A DNA stretch of 64,000 bases from Nodosilinea nodulosa PCC 7104. Lineage in GTDB: Bacteria > Cyanobacteriota > Cyanobacteriia > Phormidesmidales > Phormidesmidaceae. Shown here piece by piece: positions 18,601-25,826 of the stretch. The DNA is taken from the NCBI RefSeq assembly GCF_000309385.1, contig NZ_JH976537.1:3006815-3070814 (forward strand), in the 5' to 3' direction. Both the position numbers and the translations under genes were made by a program. How positions within the stretch are numbered: position 1 is the stretch's first letter; each line of letters begins with the position of its first letter. Under the pieces are notes generated by a model. That model saw only the letters and a program-made list of their open reading frames with translations, was not told the DNA's origin and made no database searches.

Positions 18601-18883
18601 ACAGCAGCTGCCGTTCTAGCTCGCTATCGATGACGACGGTGTCACTGTAGAGGGCTTTGAACAGGGCTTCGAGCCGGTGGGCGATCGCTTTAATTGGCTC
18701 CAGGCCAACGCTGGCTGCCCCACCCTTGAGGGAGTGGGTGGCTCGCATGATCTGGTGAATCTCAGCGATGTCTCGCTGCTGACCCAGGCTCAACAGTCCC
18801 GACTCGATGGTTTGCAGCAGCTCCGGGGCCTCTTCTAGAAAGAATTGGTAGGCGTGGTCGCGGATGTGGGGTTCGGTAGCCAT
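15635..18883 (-). CDS. CheA-type hybrid histidine kinase (first chemotaxis-like cluster)
   Basis: The 1082-residue protein is the kinase of the first cluster. In order it has: an HPt domain with phosphorylated His H50 in RATHSLKGGA; a long linker; a Pro/Ser-rich tract; a dimerisation region (RLARLENQLGELIINRNG); a GHKL ATPase with LLRNGFDHGLEHPEE, DNGRGIDL and SGRGVGLDIV; a CheW-like domain; and a C-terminal receiver (VLVVDDAVTSRR, phosphoacceptor in IVCDIEMPN, Lys in FSKPY). This fits PixL/PilL-type kinases that phosphorylate CheY-like partners. Part of the linker is coded by an in-frame 9-base tandem repeat. It is the last gene of its operon, with the receptor gene 181 bases upstream. Confidence 0.94.
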   Translation of the reverse strand: MATEPHIRDHAYQFFLEEAPELLQTIESGLLSLGQQRDIAEIHQIMRATHSLKGGAASVGLEPIKAIAHRLEALFKALYSDTVVIDSELERQLLCAFDCLQLPLTQQLAEGRFDGDQALARAEPVLSGLEQILSSAMAATENFIPSSSDLGFDMAKSIFEIDVQQGLNRLAKVLEHPQAHEVAGELRAQAEIFMGFAELLDLSGFAQIAETTLKALTTSPDQAVEITRLAIADFSQGREAVLTSRSTTGGAPSAALQALAAATEGSLSPSKPSLQPSPALPLESASEQFLASVFGDLDQPWADSDWDQDLPSEADALAWLTQDQPPTATELTGPAVESIHPSPSVPGPSIPKSSKSASTSGLSPTPQPAISIETIFGHGEPVPAADENAPAPALLAENHPQAHPPSPPPPPSPPSPPSLLPPADPLPIGLTVRVNTQRLARLENQLGELIINRNGLALQTDQTRLGLRELVNRFDRVRATVEQLQELSDQILIAPQRQPQAPGIDGYILTQSQRQTPPSSGFDSLEMDTYTALYTHTQTLLEEMVQLEEAAADIILFNRQTDQLLGQHRKMLFQVQDDLMYARMVPLGQVLNRLPRVLRDLSHTYGKPAELSLEGTALLMDKAVLEKLYDSLLHLLRNGFDHGLEHPEERSRQGKPEVGQIAIGARYRGRQIDIEVSDNGRGIDLARVGQRLVDLGWLSAAEAGAATAEQLYRYLFEPGFSTANQVSDLSGRGVGLDIVQDQIQRLKGTVTVQSVPGAGTRFTLSLPMTLSIVNLLIGFAGSTPIAFRSDSITEILVPQSDQLEQSPTQAWLTWRDQRLPVYRLGRLLSYRCLRPELPFSQVLAAVPAPADWEAPVLILARGDRSPGAASDHRFFAIQVDRLVTEQESVIKPFGVALSPPSYAYGCTVLGDGSVIPVIDGQAFLDNLLSRPAAAGSENPLEHPLHHSPQVTQPTATTVLVVDDAVTSRRTLAFSLERAGYRVLQARDGQEALGQLEQNPTVGLIVCDIEMPNMNGFEFLTARRQEPALAQIPTLMLTSRSNDKHRWLAMQLGANGYFSKPYLEQEFLGAIRAAIRTEAAICQ
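17630..17676. repeat. In-frame 9-bp tandem repeat inside the kinase gene
   Basis: About five copies of GATGGGGGA (with variants) lie in the linker of the CheA gene. Because nine is a multiple of three, copy-number change keeps the frame; the coded peptide is a run of Pro-Pro-Ser units. It is the coding counterpart of the G-rich tracts found between genes in this region. Confidence 0.85.
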
Positions 18884-19064
18884 GGGGAGAGGGGGAGATG
18901 GGGAGAGGGGGAGAGGGGGAGAGGGGGAGATGGAGAGATGGGGAAGGTGAAGAACATTTGAGGGGTGGGGATGGCGAGAATAACTGGTGGATTTGGCTGT
19001 TTACTTCCTCATCCCCTCATCCCCTCATCCCCTCATCCCCTCATCCCCCCATCCATCCCCCCCG
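18884..19064. repeat. Composite intergenic repeat: purine arm, unique core, pyrimidine arm
   Basis: The gap between the receptor and kinase genes consists of a left arm of GGGGAGA/GATGGGG repeats (18884-18952), a core of about 50 bases containing GAGAATAACT and TTTGGCTGTTTACTTCCTC, and a right arm of about six CCCCTCAT units (19008-19060). The arms are largely complementary and could fold into a long imperfect hairpin. The core and arm layout recur at 38317-38493. Confidence 0.85.
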
Positions 19065-21992
19065 CTAGCTCACGGTGAATCGACCTACCTCTTCCTGCAA
19101 GGACTGGGCTACGGAGCGCAGCTGGTCAAAGGCGTCGGCGACCTGGTTGGCAACGCTGGAGTTTTCGCTGGCGGTGGTGGCCATGCTGGTCATGGTTTCG
19201 CGGACGACTTTGGAGGCCTGGGACTGGACGACGGTGGCGTCGGCGATCGCGGCCACCAGAGCGCTAATCTGACGGCTGGTGGCGGTGATTTGGTTAAGGC
19301 TCCGGCGGGTTTCATCGACTAGCTGGGTGCCGGTGACCACCTGCTCAGTGCCGGTTTCCATGGCGATGACCACGGCGTTGGTTTCGGCCTGAATGCTGGC
19401 CACCAGCTTTTCGATTTCGGTGGTGGCTTCGGCTGACTGACGGGCCAGCTCGCGCACTTCCTCGGCCACTACCGCAAAGCCCTTGCCCCCTTCCCCGGCG
19501 CGGGAAGCCTCAATGGAGGCGTTGAGGGCGAGCATGTTGGTCTGGGCCGCGAAGCTGCTGATCAGGTTCACCACGTTAGAAATTTTCTGGGACGATTCGC
19601 CCAGACGCTTCACTTTTTTTGCGGTGTCGGCCACGGTTGCGCGAATGGCCATGATGCCGTCTACCGTGCGATTCATGGCGTCGTCGCCTTGAGCTACGGT
19701 TTGCTCCGCATCGAGCACCGCCGCTTCGGCTTTTTCGGCATTGGTGGCTACCAGCTGCACCGAGGTAGCCATCTCCTGAACGCGATCGAGAGTGGCCAGA
19801 ATGTCGGCGGCTTGTCGATTGGCGGACTCGGCCAGGGTGCGCACGGAGGTTTGGCTGGTGTCGGTGGTGGTGGCCACCTGGTGGGAGGCATTTTTGACCT
19901 GCACCACAATTTTGCGCAGGTTGGCAATGGTGGCGTTGTAGGAGTCGGCCAGGGTGCCAATTTCGTCTTCGGTGACCTTGGCCCGCACGGTCAGGTTGCC
20001 CTGGCTAACCGGGTCTACATCCATGAGCAGTTGCAGTGCGCTGCGCTGGAGGCCTTCTTTAATCTGCCGCTGCTCGTCTGCCAGGTGCTGGGTTTTTTCG
20101 ATTAGTTTGACCCGCTCGATCACCAGACCTAGCTGTAGCCCGATCTGCTTGAGAAACTCAATTTCAGAGGGTTGCCACTGGTGGCTGGTGCGGCAGTGGT
20201 GGGTGATGAGAAGACCGTACAGCTGGCCCTGGCTGATAATGGGCACACCCAGAATGGATTTGACCTCAAGGTTGCGCAGCAGAGCCTGGTGTTCGGGGTG
20301 AAAGGGGGCGGTGGCGACGTTGTTTTCGAGCAGAATGCCCTCGGCCTGATATTTGTTCAGGGTTTCGGTAGGAATGCACGGATCTCCCAGCTGTTGCTCG
20401 TAGGCACTGGGCAAATTTGCCCCAGCGGCTTCCGCTACAATTGCCCCGCTCCAGTCGGAGTTGAACTGGTAAATCACAACTCGGTCAGAGGCGAGGATGT
20501 CGCGGACCTCGGCAACCAACTGGTCGTAGATGGGCAGTAGGTTGGCGGAATCAACAATTCTGGTGCCGGTGATGGCGGCGGCCAGGTTAGCGCGGCGGGT
20601 GTTGAGGGTTTGCTCACGCAAAGAGCCGCGCACCCGCACCACCAGGTCGTTAAAGGTTTGCGCCAGGGTTTGGGCCTCGGAGGAGCCAACCAGGTCGGCT
20701 CGGGCGTCGAGGTTGCCTTGGGACACTTCCTGGGCTTTGCTGGCCAGGGCGTCGAGGGGAGATGATATTGCGCGGGCAATAGTCCCCGTCAGCAGGATGG
20801 CTAGTCCTCCCAGCCCCAGGCTCAGTAGCCCCAGGGTGATCAGATTGCGGTGGCTAGCGGCGCTAATTTCGGCGGCATCCATGGAGGCGATCGCCACCCA
20901 GTTGAGCCGGGGCACCGTCGCTAGAGCGTACTGTTTGTCGCGGTAGGTAAAGGTTGCAACCAGGCTTTTTGCGCCGCTAGTCGCAGTCACATTGAGGTTT
21001 TGGACCGGAAAGGCGGCGTTCAACTGCTGCCTTAGCGCTTGGGTGTCCGTGGACGGTTTGGCCTGGGCCGCCGTGGCCAGATCGGCGGCCAGTTGCCCCA
21101 CCACCTCGCCCCCGATCAGGGTTAGGGATTGAGACGTCAGGGCCGTTTCTTTCCCCTGGTTGTTGAAGGTGGCCAGGACGTAGCTAGAGGCTGGTTCGAG
21201 CAGCTGCACCTGCTGGGAGCCTTGAATACTGACGCTGGCCAGATACCCGTTGAGCTGTGCAAACTCGGCGGTGGGAATGAAAAATTTGACCACGCCTAAA
21301 AATTCGCCGCTGCTGGGATCGCGAATGGCCTGGCTAAAGTCGAGGCCTACCTGAAAGGTAGAAGCATCGTAGCCTGGCTGGCTAAACCAAAACCCGTCGC
21401 GTTTGGCCAGTTCCCACCAGTCTTCTCCAGCCTGAACAAAATCGGAGGGAGGGTTGCTATAGCCCACGTTGAGGCCGTTGGCCTCAGTGACAATGATCTC
21501 GGCAAATTGCTTGGTTTTGGCGGTTTGGATGAGGTAGTCGTTAAATCCAGGGTTGGTAGCCAGCTGCTTGGTCGCCCTAAAGCGTGACTCTAGCTGGGCT
21601 TCAGGTATTTGCATCAGGTTCAGGTCTGCCGTCAGGCGGCGATCGCGGCGTACCTTGGCTAAAATCACCGGATTTTGGGCAAAAATTTGGGCGAAGGCAA
21701 TTTGATCGTCCAGCTTGCTGCCGCCGACTTCGCTGGCGAGCAACGCCTGCCCCCGCAGCGACTGTTCGAGGGTATCGCGGGCGCGGCTCTGGGTCAGGCT
21801 GTAGGTGACAAGGCTGCCTACAAATAGCGGTAGCAGACTTAGGGGCAGCACCGTTGACAGGAGCTGCTGCCGCAGACTGCGACCCGCTAGATAGGGTCTG
21901 GTAAAGCGCTTGGCTGGGAACGCATTGCCGGAGCTGGCCTCGGCGCCATGGGTCTGCTGCTGGGGGTTCGGCAGAGAAGGGGCTTGAGTCAT
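19065..21992 (-). CDS. Methyl-accepting chemoreceptor with Cache-like, HAMP and GAF domains (first cluster)
   Basis: The 975-residue receptor has a transmembrane helix near 43-66, a periplasmic Cache-like sensor ([28 protein letters not shown]) and a second membrane helix near 385-405. HAMP, one GAF domain (about 470-620), another HAMP-like segment and a C-terminal signalling hairpin ([20 protein letters not shown]) follow. The GAF domain resembles cyanobacteriochromes. C539 sits in a DPCI motif at the place of the DXCF cysteine, but the second, canonical chromophore cysteine is replaced by E567 (followed by H568). It may therefore not bind a bilin in the normal way. Order in the operon: regulator, CheY, CheW, receptor, kinase. 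Confidence 0.92.
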   Translation of the reverse strand: MTQAPSLPNPQQQTHGAEASSGNAFPAKRFTRPYLAGRSLRQQLLSTVLPLSLLPLFVGSLVTYSLTQSRARDTLEQSLRGQALLASEVGGSKLDDQIAFAQIFAQNPVILAKVRRDRRLTADLNLMQIPEAQLESRFRATKQLATNPGFNDYLIQTAKTKQFAEIIVTEANGLNVGYSNPPSDFVQAGEDWWELAKRDGFWFSQPGYDASTFQVGLDFSQAIRDPSSGEFLGVVKFFIPTAEFAQLNGYLASVSIQGSQQVQLLEPASSYVLATFNNQGKETALTSQSLTLIGGEVVGQLAADLATAAQAKPSTDTQALRQQLNAAFPVQNLNVTATSGAKSLVATFTYRDKQYALATVPRLNWVAIASMDAAEISAASHRNLITLGLLSLGLGGLAILLTGTIARAISSPLDALASKAQEVSQGNLDARADLVGSSEAQTLAQTFNDLVVRVRGSLREQTLNTRRANLAAAITGTRIVDSANLLPIYDQLVAEVRDILASDRVVIYQFNSDWSGAIVAEAAGANLPSAYEQQLGDPCIPTETLNKYQAEGILLENNVATAPFHPEHQALLRNLEVKSILGVPIISQGQLYGLLITHHCRTSHQWQPSEIEFLKQIGLQLGLVIERVKLIEKTQHLADEQRQIKEGLQRSALQLLMDVDPVSQGNLTVRAKVTEDEIGTLADSYNATIANLRKIVVQVKNASHQVATTTDTSQTSVRTLAESANRQAADILATLDRVQEMATSVQLVATNAEKAEAAVLDAEQTVAQGDDAMNRTVDGIMAIRATVADTAKKVKRLGESSQKISNVVNLISSFAAQTNMLALNASIEASRAGEGGKGFAVVAEEVRELARQSAEATTEIEKLVASIQAETNAVVIAMETGTEQVVTGTQLVDETRRSLNQITATSRQISALVAAIADATVVQSQASKVVRETMTSMATTASENSSVANQVADAFDQLRSVAQSLQEEVGRFTVS

Positions 21993-22052
21993 AGGAAATA
22001 ACCTGAAAGATTCAACTAAATTGCTGGGGGCAAGGGTGATGCAGCCCGTGGG

Positions 22053-22646
22053 TCAGGGCCACGGCTGGGCCATAGCCGATAAAATTGCCGAGCCGTCTAG
22101 AATGAGCGGCAGCGGGTGCTGGCCCGACGCGCAGCACCCCTGCAGAAACGGCAAAAGGCTGGGCGCGATGTGGGCTGGCAGCGGTTCGGAGGCTGGGGCT
22201 GGGTAGGTCACCATAGCCTCTACGGCACTCACCACTAGGCCCAGGGTGGGCGGCGGCTCGCCGATGGTCAGGGGCGCTGAGGTGGGCGGCTGGATCACGA
22301 CGACGGTATGTTCGGTAGCGGCTTTGGCCTGCTGGTACCAGGGCACGAATCCCAAAAAGTGTCCCAGGTCGGCTATCCACAGCAGGCTGCCTCGCCAGTT
22401 GTAGATGCCCATTACCCAGGGGGCCATTTCAAACATCGGCACCACATGGCTAGGGGCCAGCCGCATGATTTCGACCAGGTTAGACCCTGGCAGCAGCAGT
22501 AAATTGCCGTTCACGGTGATCTGCAAAAACTGTTCTTCGGAGGCCGCAGGCGGTTCACCCTCAGCTCCAGGGGGGGCTGGCAAAGGCGGGGCGGCGGCGT
22601 TTTCGGTGGCGGAGTCGTCAGCGGCGATCGCGGCTTCGAAATCCAT
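22053..22646 (-). CDS. CheW-type adaptor (first cluster)
   Basis: This 197-residue protein carries a CheW domain (from about residue 45) with PGSNLVEIMRLAPSHVVPMF, WVMGIYNWRGSLLWIADLG and a C-terminal FLQGCCASGQHPLPLILDG. It couples the receptor encoded 60 bases downstream to the CheA kinase at the membrane. An Ala/Pro/acidic N-terminal extension of about 40 residues is not part of the domain and looks flexible. It lies between the CheY-like and receptor genes, as in pix and pil clusters. Confidence 0.9.
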   Translation of the reverse strand: MDFEAAIAADDSATENAAAPPLPAPPGAEGEPPAASEEQFLQITVNGNLLLLPGSNLVEIMRLAPSHVVPMFEMAPWVMGIYNWRGSLLWIADLGHFLGFVPWYQQAKAATEHTVVVIQPPTSAPLTIGEPPPTLGLVVSAVEAMVTYPAPASEPLPAHIAPSLLPFLQGCCASGQHPLPLILDGSAILSAMAQPWP

Positions 22647-22697
22647 AGCTCGGGCTCCATATTGATTGAGGATGAATCGCTGGATGCGGGCAGCCCG

Positions 22698-23063
22698 CTA
22701 GAGCTTGACCCACTGATTGACGGCCTGGAGGAGCTCGTCTTGATCAATGGGTTTGGCCAGGTAGGCGTCGGCGCCCTGCTTGAGGCCCCAAAATCTATCC
22801 ATCGCTGTGCCCTTGGTCGAGCACATAATCACGGGCACCTGGTTAGTTGAGGCGTCTTCTTTCAGCTCTCGGCAAATTTCAAAGCCGCTGCGATCGGGCA
22901 GCACTACGTCGAGAATAATTAGATCAAAGTGATGGCTTTTGATCTGCTCAAAGGCTTCTTCGGCGCTCTTGGCGGTGAGTACAGTAATGCCGCGATCGCG
23001 CAGGCAGAGGGTCAGTATTTCTTTATCGGTAAGGCTGTCTTCAACTATTAGAACTTTGCTCAT
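22698..23063 (-). CDS. CheY-like response regulator (first cluster)
   Basis: A single receiver domain of 121 residues. The acidic pocket is in VLIVEDSLTD, the phosphoacceptor Asp in LIILDVVLPD, the conserved hydroxyl residue in IMCSTKG and the Lys in LAKPID. It is the PixH/PilH-type stand-alone regulator. The CheW gene follows after about 50 bases and the PatA-type regulator gene ends 59 bases upstream, so one operon is likely. Confidence 0.93.
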   Translation of the reverse strand: MSKVLIVEDSLTDKEILTLCLRDRGITVLTAKSAEEAFEQIKSHHFDLIILDVVLPDRSGFEICRELKEDASTNQVPVIMCSTKGTAMDRFWGLKQGADAYLAKPIDQDELLQAVNQWVKL

Positions 23064-23122
23064 GAATACACCTTAGAGGGAGGATAAATTTGGGCAAATA
23101 GAAAGCAATTGAGAATGAAATC

Positions 23123-24325
23123 TTAGGGTTTGGAAGGCGAGAGATGCTTATGAATAACGGAAAAAATTACAACTGGCTCCATCGGCTTGCTTAAAAAGTC
23201 GGTGGCCCCAAGCAGGCGAGCCCTCACCTGATCTACCAGGCCATCGTTGCCGCTGAGAATGACAATGGGGGTGTCTTTGAAGCGAGAAATCTTGCGCAGG
23301 CTGCCGCATATTTCATAGCCATTGGTGTCGGGCATGACCAGATCTAAAAAGATGAGATCTGGCTTTTGGGCCAGCAGTATTGGTATGGCCTTAGCCCCCT
23401 CGGTAATGGGCAAAAAATCGTGCCCCGCCGCCCGAATCACCTGCCCCATGGCTTTACAAACCATGGGGCTATCGTCAACACAGGCAATTTTGAGAGGCCG
23501 ATGATCCCCCTGAACGCGACTGCCGATCGGCGGATCAGGCCTGTCTATAGCCGGAAAATCGGCCACCTCGACTAGCCTGATCCACCCAGATTGAAAGTAG
23601 GGCTGTAGTGCCTGGGTGAGATTGAGCACGTCTTGCCCCAGCTTGACCGCCAGGTCGCGCAGGCTGCGCTGTCCATCGAGCAGCTGCATCAGCGAGGCGT
23701 ACACCCTGGGCGACACCTGCTCTCGAATCGGTTCGGGGTGCTGAATTATCGGCGCCAGGTTGGGCGAATAGGTTTCGAGCCCAACCTCTAGCCAAGCCTC
23801 CCAGAGGGCTGTCACCGAGGGCAGTAGGGTAGGGCCGTCATCCACAGAGATAGGCAATGTCCTGGGGTCGAGCGCAGGCTGCCGAATTAAGAGATATTGG
23901 GTGTCGTGGGCCTGCACCACATCGAATAAAATGTCGACCACAACATTGGTGCAGATCGCTCGCAGCGCCTGGAGCGAAAGCTGTTCCTGGCTTAGCCAGC
24001 TCTGCATCAGTTGATAATCCCAGCTCTGGAGCCAGCTGGAGTTGGGGGTGGCGGCTAAGGATTTTTGCAGAACCTGATAGCTCAGGGCAGGCTCTGGCCA
24101 ACGGGCCTGGGCCTGGCGATACCACTGCCGGATGGGGTGCACCCCGCCGCTGCCGTAGACCACCTGACCCCGGTTGAAAAATAAAGTCCACTGCTGCCCG
24201 TCGGGGGCGGACCAAACGAGCTGACCGCTGAAATCTGAGCGTCTCAGAACCGGGAAAATTTGAAGTTTTTTGACTCGCAAATAGTGCGCTAGGGGCTTGG
24301 GATATTCTGCTGATCTGCCACTCAT
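23123..24325 (-). CDS. PatA/PixG-type response regulator (first cluster)
   Basis: The 400-residue protein has an N-terminal PatA-type domain (about 20-260; starts with QIFPVLRRSDFSGQLVW) and a C-terminal receiver (about 280-397) with IACVDDSPMV, phosphoacceptor Asp in LIFLDLVMPD, VILSGND and LSKPM. In Synechocystis the homologous PixG and PilG heads of operons influence type IV pilus motors. It is the first gene of this cluster. A perfect 8-bp hairpin at 24441-24461 lies in its upstream region. Confidence 0.9.
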   Translation of the reverse strand: MSGRSAEYPKPLAHYLRVKKLQIFPVLRRSDFSGQLVWSAPDGQQWTLFFNRGQVVYGSGGVHPIRQWYRQAQARWPEPALSYQVLQKSLAATPNSSWLQSWDYQLMQSWLSQEQLSLQALRAICTNVVVDILFDVVQAHDTQYLLIRQPALDPRTLPISVDDGPTLLPSVTALWEAWLEVGLETYSPNLAPIIQHPEPIREQVSPRVYASLMQLLDGQRSLRDLAVKLGQDVLNLTQALQPYFQSGWIRLVEVADFPAIDRPDPPIGSRVQGDHRPLKIACVDDSPMVCKAMGQVIRAAGHDFLPITEGAKAIPILLAQKPDLIFLDLVMPDTNGYEICGSLRKISRFKDTPIVILSGNDGLVDQVRARLLGATDFLSKPMEPVVIFSVIHKHLSPSKP

Positions 24326-24440
24326 GCTAGGAACTCAAAAAATAAGACGACAACTGAAGCCCGCGGTATGGCACCTGTCGCTGGGGCTAGGGCAGTCCGA
24401 TAAAATTGCCGAAGGGCGATCGCAGGCCAGAACTTTTGTA

Positions 24441-24461
24441 GGCCAGATTTCTGATCTGGCC
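24441..24461. promoter_or_regulatory. Perfect hairpin GGCCAGAT-ATCTGGCC upstream of the first cluster
   Basis: Eight-base arms flank TTCTG. It lies between the helix-turn-helix gene and the PatA-type gene of the first cluster. There is no T run, so an operator or an mRNA hairpin is as likely as a terminator. Confidence 0.45.
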
Positions 24462-24543
24462 TTGCAATACATTGACTAAGCTTTCCTAGCCAATCTGGCT
24501 GGTGCCGTGGCTGCGAAAACAAGAGTTTCAGCAGTCAAAATTC

Positions 24544-24825
24544 CTATTGACCTGCCGCAGATGCGTCCTGATTCATGAGTTCTTGTATATGGGCGGGCTG
24601 GAGCTGAAGCCAGTCAATGATTTGGGTCAAATTCCAGCCTTTGTACTGCGCGATCGCCCGAATTTGGCTCAGGGTAATCGTAGGTGACGGCTCAGATAGC
24701 CAAGATTGAATCACATACCTCGGTATATTTAATTTTGCCCCCAAGGCTTGCTTGCCATGGTGGTTAAGCTCCTGCTTAAGCCACTCCAGCAGAGCACTGG
24801 TATTCCAGGGATAGTAGTTTTGCAT
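24544..24825 (-). CDS. Small helix-turn-helix protein between the two chemotaxis clusters
   Basis: The 93-residue product (ATG at 24825) contains a segment resembling an XRE/Cro helix-turn-helix: ALLEWLKQELNHHGKQALGAKLNIPRYVIQSWL, then a second helical part (LSQIRAIAQYKGWNLTQIIDWLQL). An in-frame TTG at 24858 would add 11 residues but looks less likely. The gene is richer in A+T than its neighbours. It sits in the same orientation between the two clusters, behind a terminator at 24959-24989, and could regulate the first cluster. DNA binding is inference from the fold. Confidence 0.7.
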   Translation of the reverse strand: MQNYYPWNTSALLEWLKQELNHHGKQALGAKLNIPRYVIQSWLSEPSPTITLSQIRAIAQYKGWNLTQIIDWLQLQPAHIQELMNQDASAAGQ

Positions 24826-24958
24826 GGTCAATAATTTAGCTAAGATAGTTGTGATCAAAATTGGGGAACGATTTGATTCAAATAATAAAGATAAAGTGTG
24901 ACAACTTTGTGACTAAAAGCAGATATAAGGAATCTAAAATAAATTTTTAGAAGTCACT

Positions 24959-24989
24959 AAAAAACCCTCGGATATTCTCCGAGGGTTTT
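24959..24989 (-). terminator. Rho-independent terminator at the end of the pix cluster
   Basis: CCCTCGGA and TCCGAGGG flank TATTC (24965-24985). On the minus strand the stem is followed by TTTTTT, on the plus strand by TTTT, so it can act both ways but favours leftward transcripts from the pix cluster. Confidence 0.88.
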
Positions 24990-25048
24990 GCCATTCGACA
25001 TTAGTTTATCGAATTATAGTTATATTGGTTAGAATATCTAGAAATCCT

Positions 25049-25076
25049 AAGAACGTTCAAACGTTTGAACGTTCTT
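25049..25076. promoter_or_regulatory. Perfect 28-bp palindrome made of three 8-bp palindromes
   Basis: GAACGTTC, AAACGTTT and GAACGTTC stand directly next to one another, framed by AA and TT, giving an exact dyad over 28 bases. The 8-bp period puts AACGTT three times on the DNA. There is no T run. It may be a multi-site operator for a dimeric regulator or an mRNA hairpin past the pix cluster. Confidence 0.6.
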
Positions 25077-25313
25077 GTAAGACATGTCTTAACCAGACGA
25101 TCTGACGCCACAAAAAGCGCGCGCGGCGATTGAAATCATGACCTGATTGCCCTGAGCCAATCATCCCAACTTCCGTCTTTTGGATCAAGCAATGCGGTTG
25201 ATTGGCGATGCATTTTGAAGGCATCTTTGTAAATATCAAGCTGATGTTTTTTAAATCAAAAGCTTCCGGTTTTGGATAGGTGGGTTGCCGTATTGCATCA
25301 GCGGTGCGGCAGA

Positions 25314-25817
25314 TTAGGGCAGCAGCGCATCTACCTCCAGCAAAAATAGAGGAGGCTCGACCTCGTTGAGAGTGACCAGGGTGCTGATTCCCTGGAGGTG
25401 GTTGATCATTAAGTATGTAGCTGGTACTGGGCTAAAGGCCGACTGGCGGGCTCGTTTGAGGCAGGGAATGCCGTCTGTCAGCAGTCCCAGCAGCCCGAAG
25501 CGCGGCGAATCAATTACCACAATGGACTGTAGGGAGGGGGCGGGCTGTGCCGCTGCCGCCGATACGGCGCTGTAGCCTGGCAGCAGTGGGGCTGTCTGAT
25601 ACACGCGATCGGCAATATCCATTATGGGGATATTTTCGTTGTAGAGCTGGGCCAGCCCTAGCTGTACCGCCGAAGTTTGGGCGGTAGGCGCAATGACCCG
25701 GCGGGCCACGGTCAGGGGCAGGCAAAACCAGTTGTGGCGCAGCTGAAAGGCGATCAGCCGTAGGCTTGGTTCCTGGGCTGGACGGCGGCGATAGCGGGCG
25801 AGGGCATTGTAGGTCAA
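25314..25817 (-). CDS. Second CheW-like protein of the pix cluster
   Basis: The 167-residue protein has a CheW-like fold: RLIAFQLRHNWFCLPLTVARRVIAP, then YNENIPIMDIADRVY and a C-terminal LVTLNEVEPPLFLLEVDALLP. It follows the kinase gene by 9 bases and so is translationally linked to it. The cluster thus has two adaptor-like proteins: the canonical CheW upstream of the receptor and this more divergent one at the end. It may tune the kinase or couple it to another receptor. Assignment is by pattern and is less certain than for the other CheW proteins. Confidence 0.75.
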   Translation of the reverse strand: MTYNALARYRRRPAQEPSLRLIAFQLRHNWFCLPLTVARRVIAPTAQTSAVQLGLAQLYNENIPIMDIADRVYQTAPLLPGYSAVSAAAAQPAPSLQSIVVIDSPRFGLLGLLTDGIPCLKRARQSAFSPVPATYLMINHLQGISTLVTLNEVEPPLFLLEVDALLP

Positions 25818-25826
25818 GGGAGCCTC

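Larger units (their letters stand above)
24826..25313. other. A+T-rich gap between the HTH gene and the pix cluster
   Basis: About 490 bases separate the HTH gene from the last gene of the pix cluster. It contains a bidirectional-looking terminator (24959-24989) and a 28-bp perfect palindrome (25049-25076). A 60-codon minus-strand frame at 25057-25239 overlaps the palindrome and has no recognisable product. The lower G+C than the surroundings may mark foreign or decayed DNA. Confidence 0.6.

Noticed and set aside
25057..25239. A 60-codon minus-strand frame in the gap past the pix cluster
   Set aside because: It ends inside the 28-bp palindrome, has no clear ribosome binding site and no recognisable product.
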